In this document: one piece after another, positions 1 to 8,010 of the stretch
Layout: each line of letters begins with the position of its first letter
Position numbering within the stretch: position 1 is the first letter of the stretch
Assembly: GCA_016927185.1 (NCBI GenBank)
Contig: JAFGND010000013.1
Span: forward strand, 1-29,188
Direction of reading: 5' to 3'
DNA: 29,188 bases
Origin: Candidatus Coatesiibacteriota bacterium
GTDB taxonomy: Bacteria; JAFGND01
Position numbers and translations under genes: made by a program
The notes under the pieces: model-generated
The model's input: only the letters and a program-made list of their open reading frames with translations
The model's database searches: none
Told to the model about the DNA's origin: nothing

Positions 1-1
1 A

Positions 2-60
2 TAGTGTGAGCAGAAAATGCACAAAAATGCCCTCAAATTCTCTTTTTAGTGTGAGCAGAA
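2..60. repeat. 14-base direct repeat pair
   Basis: TAGTGTGAGCAGAA occurs at 2-15 and again at 47-60, exactly 45 bases apart. After the second copy comes GGTGTCAGTTTTTA. Such short repeats near a truncated reading frame often mark the edge of a mobile or palindromic repeat element, but no transposase is visible in this window. Confidence 0.5.
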
Positions 61-299
61 GGTGTCAGTTTTTAACGAGCAACAACAACAATCCTAACAA
101 GAAGCTACTAGAACCATATTTTAGAGCAGGTATTTATTTGATTCTTCCTCATCAGAAATATGGAAAAATTGTCTATTCGTCTTATTACCATGAACAGTAT
201 AATACAATGCCTTTGGATAAGTTTATCCAAACAGTCAAGAAAGTTATTGAACATGGTAACAAAATAAGAGTTGAAGAAGGTTTGAAACCGATAGACTAA
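3..299 (+). CDS. Fragmentary hypothetical protein, open to the window edge
   Basis: This frame is open from the left edge to a TAA stop, so the gene may continue upstream. I do not recognise it. The first 26 or so residues are probably not authentic coding: they contain a repeated SVSR segment that simply reflects a 14-base direct repeat (2-15 and 47-60), followed by a run of four Asn. From about base 115 the frame looks more protein-like, with a GIYLILPHQKYGKI stretch and an amphipathic helix near PLDKFIQTVKKVIEHG, which resembles a C-terminal remnant. There is no good ribosome binding site ahead of any in-frame ATG. It may be the tail of a gene interrupted by a repeat or mobile sequence. 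Confidence 0.3.
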   Translation, partial: SVSRKCTKMPSNSLFSVSRRCQFLTSNNNNPNKKLLEPYFRAGIYLILPHQKYGKIVYSSYYHEQYNTMPLDKFIQTVKKVIEHGNKIRVEEGLKPID

Positions 300-346
300 A
301 ATTATGGAATCTGGAGAGAATTGAATCTGGGGAAACTGAAAAGACC

Positions 347-419
347 TGCACCCGGCAGGAATTGAACCTGCATACTTCGGAACCGGAATCCGACGCTCTA
401 TCCTTTAAGCTACGGGTGC
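347..419 (-). tRNA. tRNA-Arg (anticodon CCG)
   Basis: Read on the minus strand this folds as a 73-base cloverleaf. The acceptor is GCACCCG/CGGGTGC with discriminator A. The anticodon stem is TCGGA/TCCGA with loop TTCCGGT, giving anticodon CCG for the Arg codon CGG. The T arm is GCAGG-TTCAATT-CCTGC. The 3' CCA is not encoded. Its 5' end lies 6 bases after the ssb stop codon, so it is probably released by RNase P from an ssb (or rnf-ssb) transcript. Confidence 0.93.
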
Positions 420-425
420 TATTAT

Positions 426-956
426 CTAGAAAGGAAGATCATCGTCCGCATTGCCGGGAACATCAGGAATGTCTGAAAAACCTTCCTTTGAATCATCAGA
501 AGAAGCATAATCAGAGTAATCATTTGTTTCATCAGGTACTGTCTGGCTTTCCTGCTTCTTGTTACTTGATGAGGCAAGCTGCTCATAATCCTGATAGATG
601 TTGGAAGACGATTCTCCCTTTGAAGTCAATATTTGTACATTCATTATCCTGATTTCAGTAGAATATCTCTTCTTTCCTTCCCTGTCTTGCCATTCCCTTG
701 TATGTAATTTTCCCTCTACATACAGTTTAATTCCTTTTTTCAGAAAAGGCATTAGATTTTCAGCCATTTTACCTGCAAGAACACATCTATGCCATTCCGT
801 TCTGTCCGATGATTCATTGGTCTTATCGTTTCTCACTCTTTCAGTAGTTGCAAGGCTGAATGTACATATAGGAAACTTGTTTTGTGTATAATTCATTTCT
901 GCATCTTTGCCAATGTTGCCTAGTAGTATTACCTTGTTGACACTTCTGTAATCCAT
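426..956 (-). CDS. ssb: Single-stranded DNA-binding protein
   Basis: This 176-residue protein coats single-stranded DNA during replication and repair. The N-terminal OB fold (about residues 1-110) opens with MDYRSVNKVILLGNIGKDAE and contains the typical TEWHRCVLAGKMAE and LYVEGKLHTREWQDREGKKR stretches. A Ser/Asn/Asp-rich linker follows, and the protein ends in the acidic tip DDDLPF that recruits partner proteins. The frame is open 28 codons further upstream, but the ATG at 956 has a GGGAGAG Shine-Dalgarno and matches the family N-terminus. It starts 20 bases after the end of rnfB and ends 6 bases before tRNA-Arg, so it probably shares the rnf transcript. Confidence 0.95.
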   Translation of the reverse strand: MDYRSVNKVILLGNIGKDAEMNYTQNKFPICTFSLATTERVRNDKTNESSDRTEWHRCVLAGKMAENLMPFLKKGIKLYVEGKLHTREWQDREGKKRYSTEIRIMNVQILTSKGESSSNIYQDYEQLASSSNKKQESQTVPDETNDYSDYASSDDSKEGFSDIPDVPGNADDDLPF

Positions 957-976
957 AATTCTCTCCCTTGAAATTG

Positions 977-1960
977 TTACTTTTGCATTGAAATAGCATC
1001 CTTTGGGCATTTTTCTGCACAAATTCCGCAAGAAATACATTTCTTTGCATCAATGACATGTTTCTGCTTGGTTTCACCTGATATTGCTTCCACAGGACAA
1101 TTTTTTTTGCAAATGGTGCACCCAATACATTTTTCTTCATCAATAATATATGTTTTTCTTGGTGCTTTTCTATCAATAATAAGTTTTACTGGACATACAG
1201 TTGCACAATATCCACATGAAATGCATTTTTCTTCATTTATTACAGGATAATTGTTAACCATTTCAATTGCATTTACAGGGCACTTTTTTGCGCATAATCC
1301 GCATGCAATACAACCGAGTGAACATATTTTTTTTACTACTGCACCTTGCTGCTTGTTCACGCATGGAATGAAAACTATTTTGGATCTCGGAACGAGAGTA
1401 ATTATGGATCTGGGACATGCAGAAACACATTTGCCGCATCCCGTGCATTTTTCTTCGTTCACAACTGGCAGCCTATTGTCATTCATTTTTATCGCATCAA
1501 ATGGACATACTTCCGTACATGTTCCAAATCCAAGACATCCATAAATGCAGCCTTTTCCTCCCTCAGCTATTGCGAAAACAGCCCTGCAATCATAATAACC
1601 ATCATAGTTTGCAAAACTGATTGCCTCTTCCTTGCCTCCCTGACAGCGTACAAAAGCAATCTGGGCAATCTTTTCTTCAGCAACTGTTCCCATTATTTTA
1701 GCAATTTTCTCTGCAACTGCAGGTCCTCCGGGGATGCAGGCATTCACAGGTAGTCCATCCTTTACAATTCCCGAGGCATAGCCACTGCAACCAGGATAAC
1801 CACAAGCTCCACAATTAGCTCCTGGAAGAGCTTCAATTATTTGCTCCTCTCTTGGGTCTTTTTCAAGATAGAAATACTTTGAAGCAATAGCCAGACCTGC
1901 CCCGAATACCAAACCCATGATTGCCATACTTACAAAGGACTGTATAATTATTGTTTCCAT
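977..1960 (-). CDS. rnfB: Rnf complex subunit RnfB, extended polyferredoxin form
   Basis: RnfB carries electrons from ferredoxin into the membrane-bound Rnf complex. An N-terminal membrane helix (about residues 5-26) is followed by the Fe-S domain motif with Cys50, Cys53, Cys58 and Cys75. Then come ferredoxin-type motifs at about 138-153, 172-182, 213-227, 246-256, 278-288 and 308-318 (CTGCGKCVSACP, CISCGYCATVCP, CIGCTICKKNCP, CISCGICAEKCP and others). At 327 residues it is much longer than the roughly 190-residue proteobacterial form and resembles the long clostridial form. The ATG has an AAGGAG site. It is last in rnfCDGEAB, 9 bases after rnfA. Confidence 0.96.
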   Translation of the reverse strand: METIIIQSFVSMAIMGLVFGAGLAIASKYFYLEKDPREEQIIEALPGANCGACGYPGCSGYASGIVKDGLPVNACIPGGPAVAEKIAKIMGTVAEEKIAQIAFVRCQGGKEEAISFANYDGYYDCRAVFAIAEGGKGCIYGCLGFGTCTEVCPFDAIKMNDNRLPVVNEEKCTGCGKCVSACPRSIITLVPRSKIVFIPCVNKQQGAVVKKICSLGCIACGLCAKKCPVNAIEMVNNYPVINEEKCISCGYCATVCPVKLIIDRKAPRKTYIIDEEKCIGCTICKKNCPVEAISGETKQKHVIDAKKCISCGICAEKCPKDAISMQK

Positions 1961-1969
1961 AAAATCTCC

Positions 1970-2554
1970 TTAAAAGGATAAACCTGCAAAGCCCATGAAT
2001 GCAAGACCCATTGAAGCAGCAGTAACGAATGTTATTGGAAAACCCTGGAATGGTTTGGGTATATCAGCAGTTTCATATCTTTCCCTAAGTCCTGACATGA
2101 GAAGCAGTGCCATCGTAAATCCAATCCCACCCATGAAACCATTAACAAGACTTTCAATGAAGGTGAATTTTTCATTTACGTTCAGTACTGCAACACCAAG
2201 AACTGCACAGTTTGTTGTTATCAAAGGCAGATATATTCCTAATGCAGTATAAAGCGATGGGCTTATCTTTGCAATAACCATCTCCACGAATTGAACCAGA
2301 GCAGCAATGACAAGAATAAAGAGCAATGTCTGCAGAAATTCAAGTTTCAATGGTACTAGCAAATACGTATTTAATGCATAACATACAGCTGATGCCAGTG
2401 ACATAACAAATATGACAGCAAATCCCATCCCGGTAGCGCTATCAAGTTTCTTGCTTACTCCAACAAATGGACATATTCCCAGAAATCTGCTGAAAATATA
2501 GTTGTTTATGAAAACTGCACCAATACTGATAACAATAAGTTTTCCAAAATCCAT
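1970..2554 (-). CDS. rnfA: Rnf complex membrane subunit RnfA
   Basis: RnfA is an integral membrane subunit of the ion-translocating core, homologous to RnfE and to NqrD/NqrE. It has 194 residues and about six transmembrane helices. The NNYIFSRFLGICPF and LPLITTNCAVLG segments carry Cys28 and Cys116. In the Nqr/Rnf family these cysteines, together with the matching pair in the partner subunit, hold an intramembrane [2Fe-2S] cluster, and both are intact. Its ATG overlaps the rnfE stop (TAATG), which suggests translational coupling. Confidence 0.96.
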   Translation of the reverse strand: MDFGKLIVISIGAVFINNYIFSRFLGICPFVGVSKKLDSATGMGFAVIFVMSLASAVCYALNTYLLVPLKLEFLQTLLFILVIAALVQFVEMVIAKISPSLYTALGIYLPLITTNCAVLGVAVLNVNEKFTFIESLVNGFMGGIGFTMALLLMSGLRERYETADIPKPFQGFPITFVTAASMGLAFMGFAGLSF

Positions 2555-3156
2555 TATGCTTTCTCCTTCCTTAATCTAAGCCAGGCGAATAAAGCCATGA
2601 GACTCCCCAGAACCAAAAAAGCTCCTGGAGGAAGTATCATGATCAAGGCTGGATTGAAATAGTTTTCAGGCAAGATGACTATATTGAAGAGCTTTCCTGT
2701 GCCAGTTAACTCTCTTATGAAGGCGAGTAACAGTAATGCCATTGTAAATCCTATTCCCATTCCTATTCCATCTAGAGTACTTGCTATTATCCCGTTCTTG
2801 CCTGCAAAAGCCTCAGCTCTTCCCAGTATTATGCAGTTAACTACTATAAGAGGTATGAATATTCCCAGACTTTTACTTAATTCAGGAAACCATGCCTTCA
2901 TGCTTAAGTCTACAATTGTTACAAAAGCTGCAATCACTACAATATAGCACGGTATTCTGATTGTGTTTGGTATAATCTTTCTCAGAATTGAAATCAGGAT
3001 GTTACTGCAGACTAAAACAAATGTTGCAGCAATACCCATACCCACTGCATTAGACATGGAAGTAGAAGTTGCTAACGTAGGACACATCCCCAGCATTATG
3101 ACAAAAATCGGATTTTCCTTGAAAAATCCTTTTGTTAACTCTCCCATCATTTTCAT
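2554..3156 (-). CDS. rnfE: Rnf complex membrane subunit RnfE
   Basis: RnfE is the second NqrD/NqrE-like core subunit (200 residues, about six membrane helices). The hallmark segments ENPIFVIMLGMCPTLA and IPLIVVNCIILGRAEAF are present, with Cys25 and Cys108 as the partners of the RnfA cysteines for the shared iron-sulfur cluster. The start overlaps the rnfG stop as ATGA. M3 and M4 are alternative starts only a few codons on. It sits between rnfG and rnfA in the usual order. Confidence 0.95.
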   Translation of the reverse strand: MKMMGELTKGFFKENPIFVIMLGMCPTLATSTSMSNAVGMGIAATFVLVCSNILISILRKIIPNTIRIPCYIVVIAAFVTIVDLSMKAWFPELSKSLGIFIPLIVVNCIILGRAEAFAGKNGIIASTLDGIGMGIGFTMALLLLAFIRELTGTGKLFNIVILPENYFNPALIMILPPGAFLVLGSLMALFAWLRLRKEKA

Positions 3157-3839
3157 TGTCTTACCCCCTGTCTAGGTGGTTTGCTTTCTCTTGTTAATTC
3201 AGTATTTCTTTTATGATCTTTTCTGTGATTTTCACAAGGTTCAGTACATGGAGTTCCATCTGAACAATCACATTTCTTCTCGTCTCCTTTTTTCAGGGAA
3301 ATATTTCCAATAATCTTGCTTATTTTTTCCCATGTTTCACTTATTGAACTGCAGACAGCTCTTGGTGTGATCGTTGCACCCGTAATAGGCTTAATATCTC
3401 CACCATCTGGTTCAACCTTCACAGCATTTGCTTTCTTTTTCTTGAATTTATCAAGATGCTTGTCTTCTGCTATCAATGCTCCAAGACCTGGTGTTTCGGA
3501 TTGCGTGATAACCTTTACTCCTATTATTTCTCCGTTGCAATTTACTCCTACTATGCTTATAATGTTTGATGAATAACCTCTTCCTTCTGCAGTAAAGCAA
3601 TATCCCACTACTTTCCCGCTTTCGTCTTTTCCCTCGAAATAGGATAATTTATCATCTATCTTCTTCTCTTCAAAGGTTTTTGCTGAAGGTAAAACGAATT
3701 TTCTGGCTTCCTCCTTTGATTTTTTAGCCTGATTCTCTATTTCAGGTTTTGTTATCGCGTATATAGCTCCTAGAATTCCTGCAGCAATTCCTGAAATGAG
3801 AAGCAAGGTTATACCAAGATGGAGTATGTTCTTAAGCAT
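3153..3839 (-). CDS. rnfG: Rnf complex flavoprotein subunit RnfG with cysteine-rich tail
   Basis: RnfG is a membrane-anchored extracytoplasmic subunit with covalently bound FMN. The 228-residue protein has an N-terminal helix (about 6-30), an FMN-binding domain with SETPGLGALI (about 114-123), and the PITGATITPRAV segment. Thr156 of TGAT is the expected flavin attachment site. The start at 3839 is chosen for its GGAGG site and an 8-base overlap with rnfD; the frame is open 12 codons upstream. Residues 183-228 form an unusual charged tail with four cysteines (Cys190, Cys192, Cys198, Cys202) that typical RnfG proteins lack. The usual Asp six residues before the flavinylated Thr is Lys150 here. 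Confidence 0.94.
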   Translation of the reverse strand: MLKNILHLGITLLLISGIAAGILGAIYAITKPEIENQAKKSKEEARKFVLPSAKTFEEKKIDDKLSYFEGKDESGKVVGYCFTAEGRGYSSNIISIVGVNCNGEIIGVKVITQSETPGLGALIAEDKHLDKFKKKKANAVKVEPDGGDIKPITGATITPRAVCSSISETWEKISKIIGNISLKKGDEKKCDCSDGTPCTEPCENHRKDHKRNTELTRESKPPRQGVRQ

Positions 3840-4911
3840 TCTTGACCTCCTCTTTCTTGGGTGGAATAAAACCATAGATTTTGGGTCTTGTATATCTGTC
3901 TATCAACGGAACTGTTACATTCATAATCAGAATTGAATAGCAGCACCCTTCAGGATATCCTCCCCAAAAACGGATTATGATGACAATCAATCCTCCACCA
4001 ATTCCATATATTATTCTGCCCAGGGGAGTAACAGGGGAGGTTACCATATCAGTCAGCATGAAAATACCCCCAAGCATTACCCCACCTGCAAAGAGATGGA
4101 ATAAACCTGTCCTGATGCAGAACTTTCCTTCTATGCCCCCCAGAAGAATGCTTAAAACAAAAATGGTTCCGAAATAGGTAGCTGGTATTTTCCAGTCTAT
4201 TATCTTCTTTGCCAGCAGGTAAATCCCTCCTATTATCAATAACAAAGCTGAAGTTTCACCTATACATCCTCCAACCCTGCCAACAAGCAAATTGATAAGA
4301 TTAGGGGCATCAATCAGTGCATTGTAATTATCTATAAGGCTTTGCTCAAGATTTCCTCCAGCTGGTAATGCATGTTTCGCTTTAGATATAGTTTTCATGA
4401 CAGTTAACGGAGTAGCTGATGTAATAAGATTTCCAGCCTTCAGCAATCCTGAAAGAGTTCCTCCGGATGGTGCCATGTTTTCATACCATTTGGTCATAGT
4501 GACAGGCCAGGATGCAAGCAGGAATGCTCTTCCGATAAGTGCAGGATTAAGTGGATTATTTCCCAATCCACCGAAAAATTGCTTTCCGACTATTATTCCA
4601 ATTGCTGCTCCAAGGAAAGGCATCCATAAGGGTGTATGTGGAGGTAAATTGAATGCAAGCAAAATACCTGTTATCAATGCGCTGCCATCTTTGATAGTAT
4701 TTGGAACACCTCTTATTTTTGTTGACAGATATTCTGCAAGGAGTGCTCCTGCAATTGCTGATACAATAGTATATATTGCAGTCAACCCAAAAAAGTAAAT
4801 GGAGCCAATCAAGGCAGGGATTAATGCAATATTAACATCCCACATAATCCGGGAAACCGTCCCTTTGTCCCTGATATGAGGGGACATACTGATTAATAAT
4901 TGATTACTCAT
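3832..4911 (-). CDS. rnfD: Rnf complex membrane flavoprotein RnfD
   Basis: RnfD is the NqrB homologue and a main membrane subunit for ion translocation (359 residues, about nine or ten helices). The covalent FMN motif SATPLT lies at residues 165-170. Other family signatures are SPHIRDKGTVSRIMWDV near the N-terminus, GGLGNNPLNPALIGRAFLL at about 114-132, and FMLTDMVTSPVTPLGRIIYG near the C-terminus. The start overlaps the rnfC stop (ATGA), and the 3' end overlaps rnfG by 8 bases. Confidence 0.96.
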   Translation of the reverse strand: MSNQLLISMSPHIRDKGTVSRIMWDVNIALIPALIGSIYFFGLTAIYTIVSAIAGALLAEYLSTKIRGVPNTIKDGSALITGILLAFNLPPHTPLWMPFLGAAIGIIVGKQFFGGLGNNPLNPALIGRAFLLASWPVTMTKWYENMAPSGGTLSGLLKAGNLITSATPLTVMKTISKAKHALPAGGNLEQSLIDNYNALIDAPNLINLLVGRVGGCIGETSALLLIIGGIYLLAKKIIDWKIPATYFGTIFVLSILLGGIEGKFCIRTGLFHLFAGGVMLGGIFMLTDMVTSPVTPLGRIIYGIGGGLIVIIIRFWGGYPEGCCYSILIMNVTVPLIDRYTRPKIYGFIPPKKEEVKNA

Positions 4912-6242
4912 GCTTTTTTCTTCCTCATTAATGCTCTTATTTCAAATTCCCCCAGCTTCATTGCCTGGACTAATCGCCGCTTTGCTGGACAAACATAACT
5001 ACAAGTTCCACATTTTATGCAATCCAGAATATTGTATTTTTGAGCTTCTTCCCACATCTTTTTTTCAACGAATGCAGCAATGAGACAAGGCATTAAATGA
5101 ATTGGACAATGATCAACGCATCTTGCACATCTAATGCAAGGTTCTGGTTCCCATGACTCTGCCTCCTTTCTGGAAAGACAGAGAAGCCCTGATGAACCTT
5201 TTGTTATATATGTATCAATAGTTTTCTGGGCAAGTCCCATCATTGGACCACCAGATATCAGTTTCCCTATATTATTAGTATCAACTTTGCAATAGTCGAG
5301 TATTTCTTTTACAGACGTTCCTATTCTTACATTCAGGTTTTTTCTTCCATTTTCAGGAACAGCAGCTCCTGTGATTGTACAAATTCTTTCTATCAAAGGT
5401 TTTCCTTCAACCACTGCCTGATAAGCAGCATAAGTTGTTCCTACATTCTGTACAATACAACCTGCTGCCATTGGAAGACCACCAGAAGGAACCTGCCTAT
5501 CTGTGCATGCTTCTATCAGTTGTTTTTCTGCTCCCTGAGGATATTTAACCTTCAAAGCTATTACTTCTATTCCCTGAGAAGATGCAGTTTTCTCCTTCAT
5601 TATGGCAATTGCATCTGGTTTGTTGTTTTCTATGGCAATTATGCATTTTGTCAGATCAAGTATTCTCATTAAAATTCTTGCACCCTTTATAATACTCTCC
5701 GTCTTTTCTAACATCAACCTGTAATCAGCTGTCAAATAAGGTTCACATTCCACTCCATTTATTATAAGAGTATCTATCTTGAAATCCTTGGGTGGTGAAA
5801 GCTTTACATGCATAGGAAAAGTAGCTCCTCCCATCCCAACTAAACCGCATTCTTGAACTCTTTTCTTTAAAACATCAATCTCTGTTTTCTCTATATCAAG
5901 TTGCTGGAAACCATCAAACCATATATCATCCTGGGTTCTTTCTATCTCTATTGCCTGGGATATAGTACCAAGAGGGGTAAAAGCTTCTGTAATCTTTTTT
6001 ACCTTGCCAGTTATACTGCTATGTTGCGGAATACTCACAAATCCCGTTGATTCAGCAATAGGTTCTCCAGTTTTAACTTCCTGACCTGCCTTGACAATAG
6101 GTTTTGAGGGTGAACCAAGTTGCTGGGACATTAAAATCACTACACTCGAAGGCAAAGGATAGTCTTCAATCCTCTTCTCCCGGGAAAGTTCCTTGTAATC
6201 ATGGGGATGAACACCACCTTTGAAAGTCTTCAAATCACTCAT
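4908..6242 (-). CDS. rnfC: Rnf complex NADH-oxidoreductase subunit RnfC
   Basis: RnfC is the peripheral subunit that binds NAD(H) and FMN and exchanges electrons with NAD+. It has 444 residues. The N-terminal TFKGGVHPHDYKE segment and a barrel-sandwich region are followed by the nucleotide-binding GLVGMGGATFP, the NGVECEPYLTADYRLM segment, and an SLBB-type part. Two [4Fe-4S] motifs, CIRCARCVDHCP and CIKCGTCSYVCP, lie near the C-terminus. The ATG at 6242 is preferred because AGAGG lies 6 bases upstream; a GTG two codons earlier overlaps that site. It is the first gene of the rnf operon. Confidence 0.96.
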   Translation of the reverse strand: MSDLKTFKGGVHPHDYKELSREKRIEDYPLPSSVVILMSQQLGSPSKPIVKAGQEVKTGEPIAESTGFVSIPQHSSITGKVKKITEAFTPLGTISQAIEIERTQDDIWFDGFQQLDIEKTEIDVLKKRVQECGLVGMGGATFPMHVKLSPPKDFKIDTLIINGVECEPYLTADYRLMLEKTESIIKGARILMRILDLTKCIIAIENNKPDAIAIMKEKTASSQGIEVIALKVKYPQGAEKQLIEACTDRQVPSGGLPMAAGCIVQNVGTTYAAYQAVVEGKPLIERICTITGAAVPENGRKNLNVRIGTSVKEILDYCKVDTNNIGKLISGGPMMGLAQKTIDTYITKGSSGLLCLSRKEAESWEPEPCIRCARCVDHCPIHLMPCLIAAFVEKKMWEEAQKYNILDCIKCGTCSYVCPAKRRLVQAMKLGEFEIRALMRKKKA

Positions 6243-6570
6243 AAACACCTCTTAATCTCTAATGAGTTTGCTTTCATGCCTAAGGAAAAACTGACTATAG
6301 TTGTGTCAAGAAAATTACAGATAAACTATATTTTGCGAAAATTTACCTTGTTTTTTTGAATAATCATAAGCCAGATTATGGAAACTTATAACAATACTCA
6401 TGTATGTCCATAATTTATTATAATCCAACATATTAAAAAATATGCATTCTAAAAAAAACTGAGTATTCACAAGCAAACTAATCCTTCAAATATATTTTGC
6501 TTGACTGAATATGTTAATATAGACCAGATAACACCGTTATTAAATCACTACTTATGTAGGGAGGGAGATA
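6243..6570. other. Divergent intergenic region between rnfC and the DUF6754 operon
   Basis: This 328-base AT-rich stretch holds no credible gene. It should contain the promoters for both directions. TTGACA on the minus strand at 6309-6304 and TTGACT on the plus strand at 6501-6506 are candidate -35 boxes, but neither has a convincing TATAAT at 16-18 bases. A small perfect palindrome, ATAAC-ACC-GTTAT, lies at 6528-6540, 30 bases before the rightward start, and could be an operator. The rightward start has a strong GGGAGGGAG ribosome binding site. Confidence 0.5.
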
Positions 6571-7998
6571 ATGCAGAGCAAAGTTTTATACTTGCCTTTT
6601 CTTGTTTTATTGTTTTTTTTCAGTCCTGCCCTGGCAACTCTGCCATTTGATATTTGCGCAGTTGATAACCCTAATGATGCAGGTACAACCTTGCTGGTTA
6701 GCTGGAAGTGCAAAGATCCTGAGTTTGCCAAGATTTATCCCGAGATAATGATTCAGAGAAAAGAGGTTGGATATAAAAAGGCAATCATCATGGGTTGTAT
6801 TGAGGGATCTGAACAAATGCAGCCTGTAGCTATTGTAAAGTGCAAAGAAGGACCAGCCAGGTTTAAGGCAATAGACGTCGGACCTGAAGGCAAATTCATA
6901 GTGCTTCAGGGAGACAACAAGACTATAGAGAAAATTGAGGGCAATAATTTAACAAGTATTATTGAAAAACTAAGCAAAAACAAGGATCTTGAAGTCACTC
7001 TTGTAAACAGGAATTTAAGGCTGAGCCAGAATACTTTTGCTTTCAATGATTATGAAACTATTCACAAAGCACCATCTGCAGAACCTGGAGGCAAAGAAGA
7101 CAAGGAATTAATAAGTGGCAGGAATTATACCTACAGGATAATTGCCTTGAACGCAAGCAATGTTGAGACTGTTGATTATGTCGAGAGCCTTCCTGCTCAA
7201 CCAGTTGCTCAATGGTTCAACACTGGAAGAATAAATATACTGGTTGGTGTTTTATTATTCGCCTCTCTCATTATCCTGTTTATCCAGGTTGCCAAGAGGG
7301 GAAAAGATCTTTATATAAGAAAGATCGCTGGCTTATCAGCAGTTGATGAAGCAATTGGAAGAGCTACCGAAATGGGAAAACCTATTCTCTTTGTACCAGG
7401 GATAAGCGGAATAGCTGATATAGAAACAATGGCTTCGATGGTTATCCTGGCAAGAGTATCAAACAAAGTAGCTGAATATGATACTCCTATTTTCGTACCA
7501 TGCTGTGATCCAATAGTTATGACAACAGCACAGGAAATAGTTAAAGAAGGCTTCTTGCGTGCAGGAAGACCTGATGCATATAATCCTGATTATGTTAACT
7601 TCATTACCCAGGATCAGTTTGGTTACACTGCAGGTGTAAATGGTCTTATGATGAGAGAAAGACCTGGTTCAATATTCCTGCTTGGTTATTTTGCAGCAGA
7701 AAGCCTTTTGCTTGCAGAAACAGGTCACGAGACAGGAGCGATACAAATTGCAGGAACTGCTCAAGCATCCCAGCTTCCATTTTTCGTAACTGCATGCGAT
7801 TATACATTGATAGGTGAGGAATTTTTTGCTGCAAGCGCATATTTATCAAGGGAACCAGTACTTATGGGTACTCTCATTGGGCAGGATATGGGGAAAATTG
7901 TTATTATTGGCTTGATAGTGATTTTTGCAATTCTGAGTCTGTTAAGTCATTTTGGTGTTTTAGGTTTCAATCCTTCAGTAGTTTTTACTATAGAATAG
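6571..7998 (+). CDS. DUF6754 membrane protein with N-terminal extracytoplasmic domain
   Basis: A 475-residue protein with a signal peptide (about 1-22), an extracytoplasmic region that begins like a fibronectin-type fold (residues 25-215), a transmembrane helix (about 222-240), a DUF6754-type domain (about 245-440), and a final hydrophobic helix (about 442-460). I assign DUF6754 from segments such as IRKIAGLSAVDEAIGRATEM, AIQIAGTAQASQLPFF and CDYTLIGEEFFAASAYLS. This rests on memory of the family, not a search. The function is unknown. The domain probably faces the cytoplasm, after a KRGKDLYIRK positive-inside stretch. First gene of an operon; the next gene starts 12 bases later. Confidence 0.85.
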   Translation: MQSKVLYLPFLVLLFFFSPALATLPFDICAVDNPNDAGTTLLVSWKCKDPEFAKIYPEIMIQRKEVGYKKAIIMGCIEGSEQMQPVAIVKCKEGPARFKAIDVGPEGKFIVLQGDNKTIEKIEGNNLTSIIEKLSKNKDLEVTLVNRNLRLSQNTFAFNDYETIHKAPSAEPGGKEDKELISGRNYTYRIIALNASNVETVDYVESLPAQPVAQWFNTGRINILVGVLLFASLIILFIQVAKRGKDLYIRKIAGLSAVDEAIGRATEMGKPILFVPGISGIADIETMASMVILARVSNKVAEYDTPIFVPCCDPIVMTTAQEIVKEGFLRAGRPDAYNPDYVNFITQDQFGYTAGVNGLMMRERPGSIFLLGYFAAESLLLAETGHETGAIQIAGTAQASQLPFFVTACDYTLIGEEFFAASAYLSREPVLMGTLIGQDMGKIVIIGLIVIFAILSLLSHFGVLGFNPSVVFTIE

Positions 7999-8010
7999 AA
8001 AGGAGCAGAT

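Noticed and set aside
362-652. Plus-strand frame across tRNA-Arg and ssb
   Set aside because: It is the antisense of a clear tRNA and a clear ssb gene, with no family resemblance.
1053-1753. Several plus-strand frames opposite rnfB
   Set aside because: They are shadows of the regular Cys/Gly codon pattern of the ferredoxin motifs on the minus strand.
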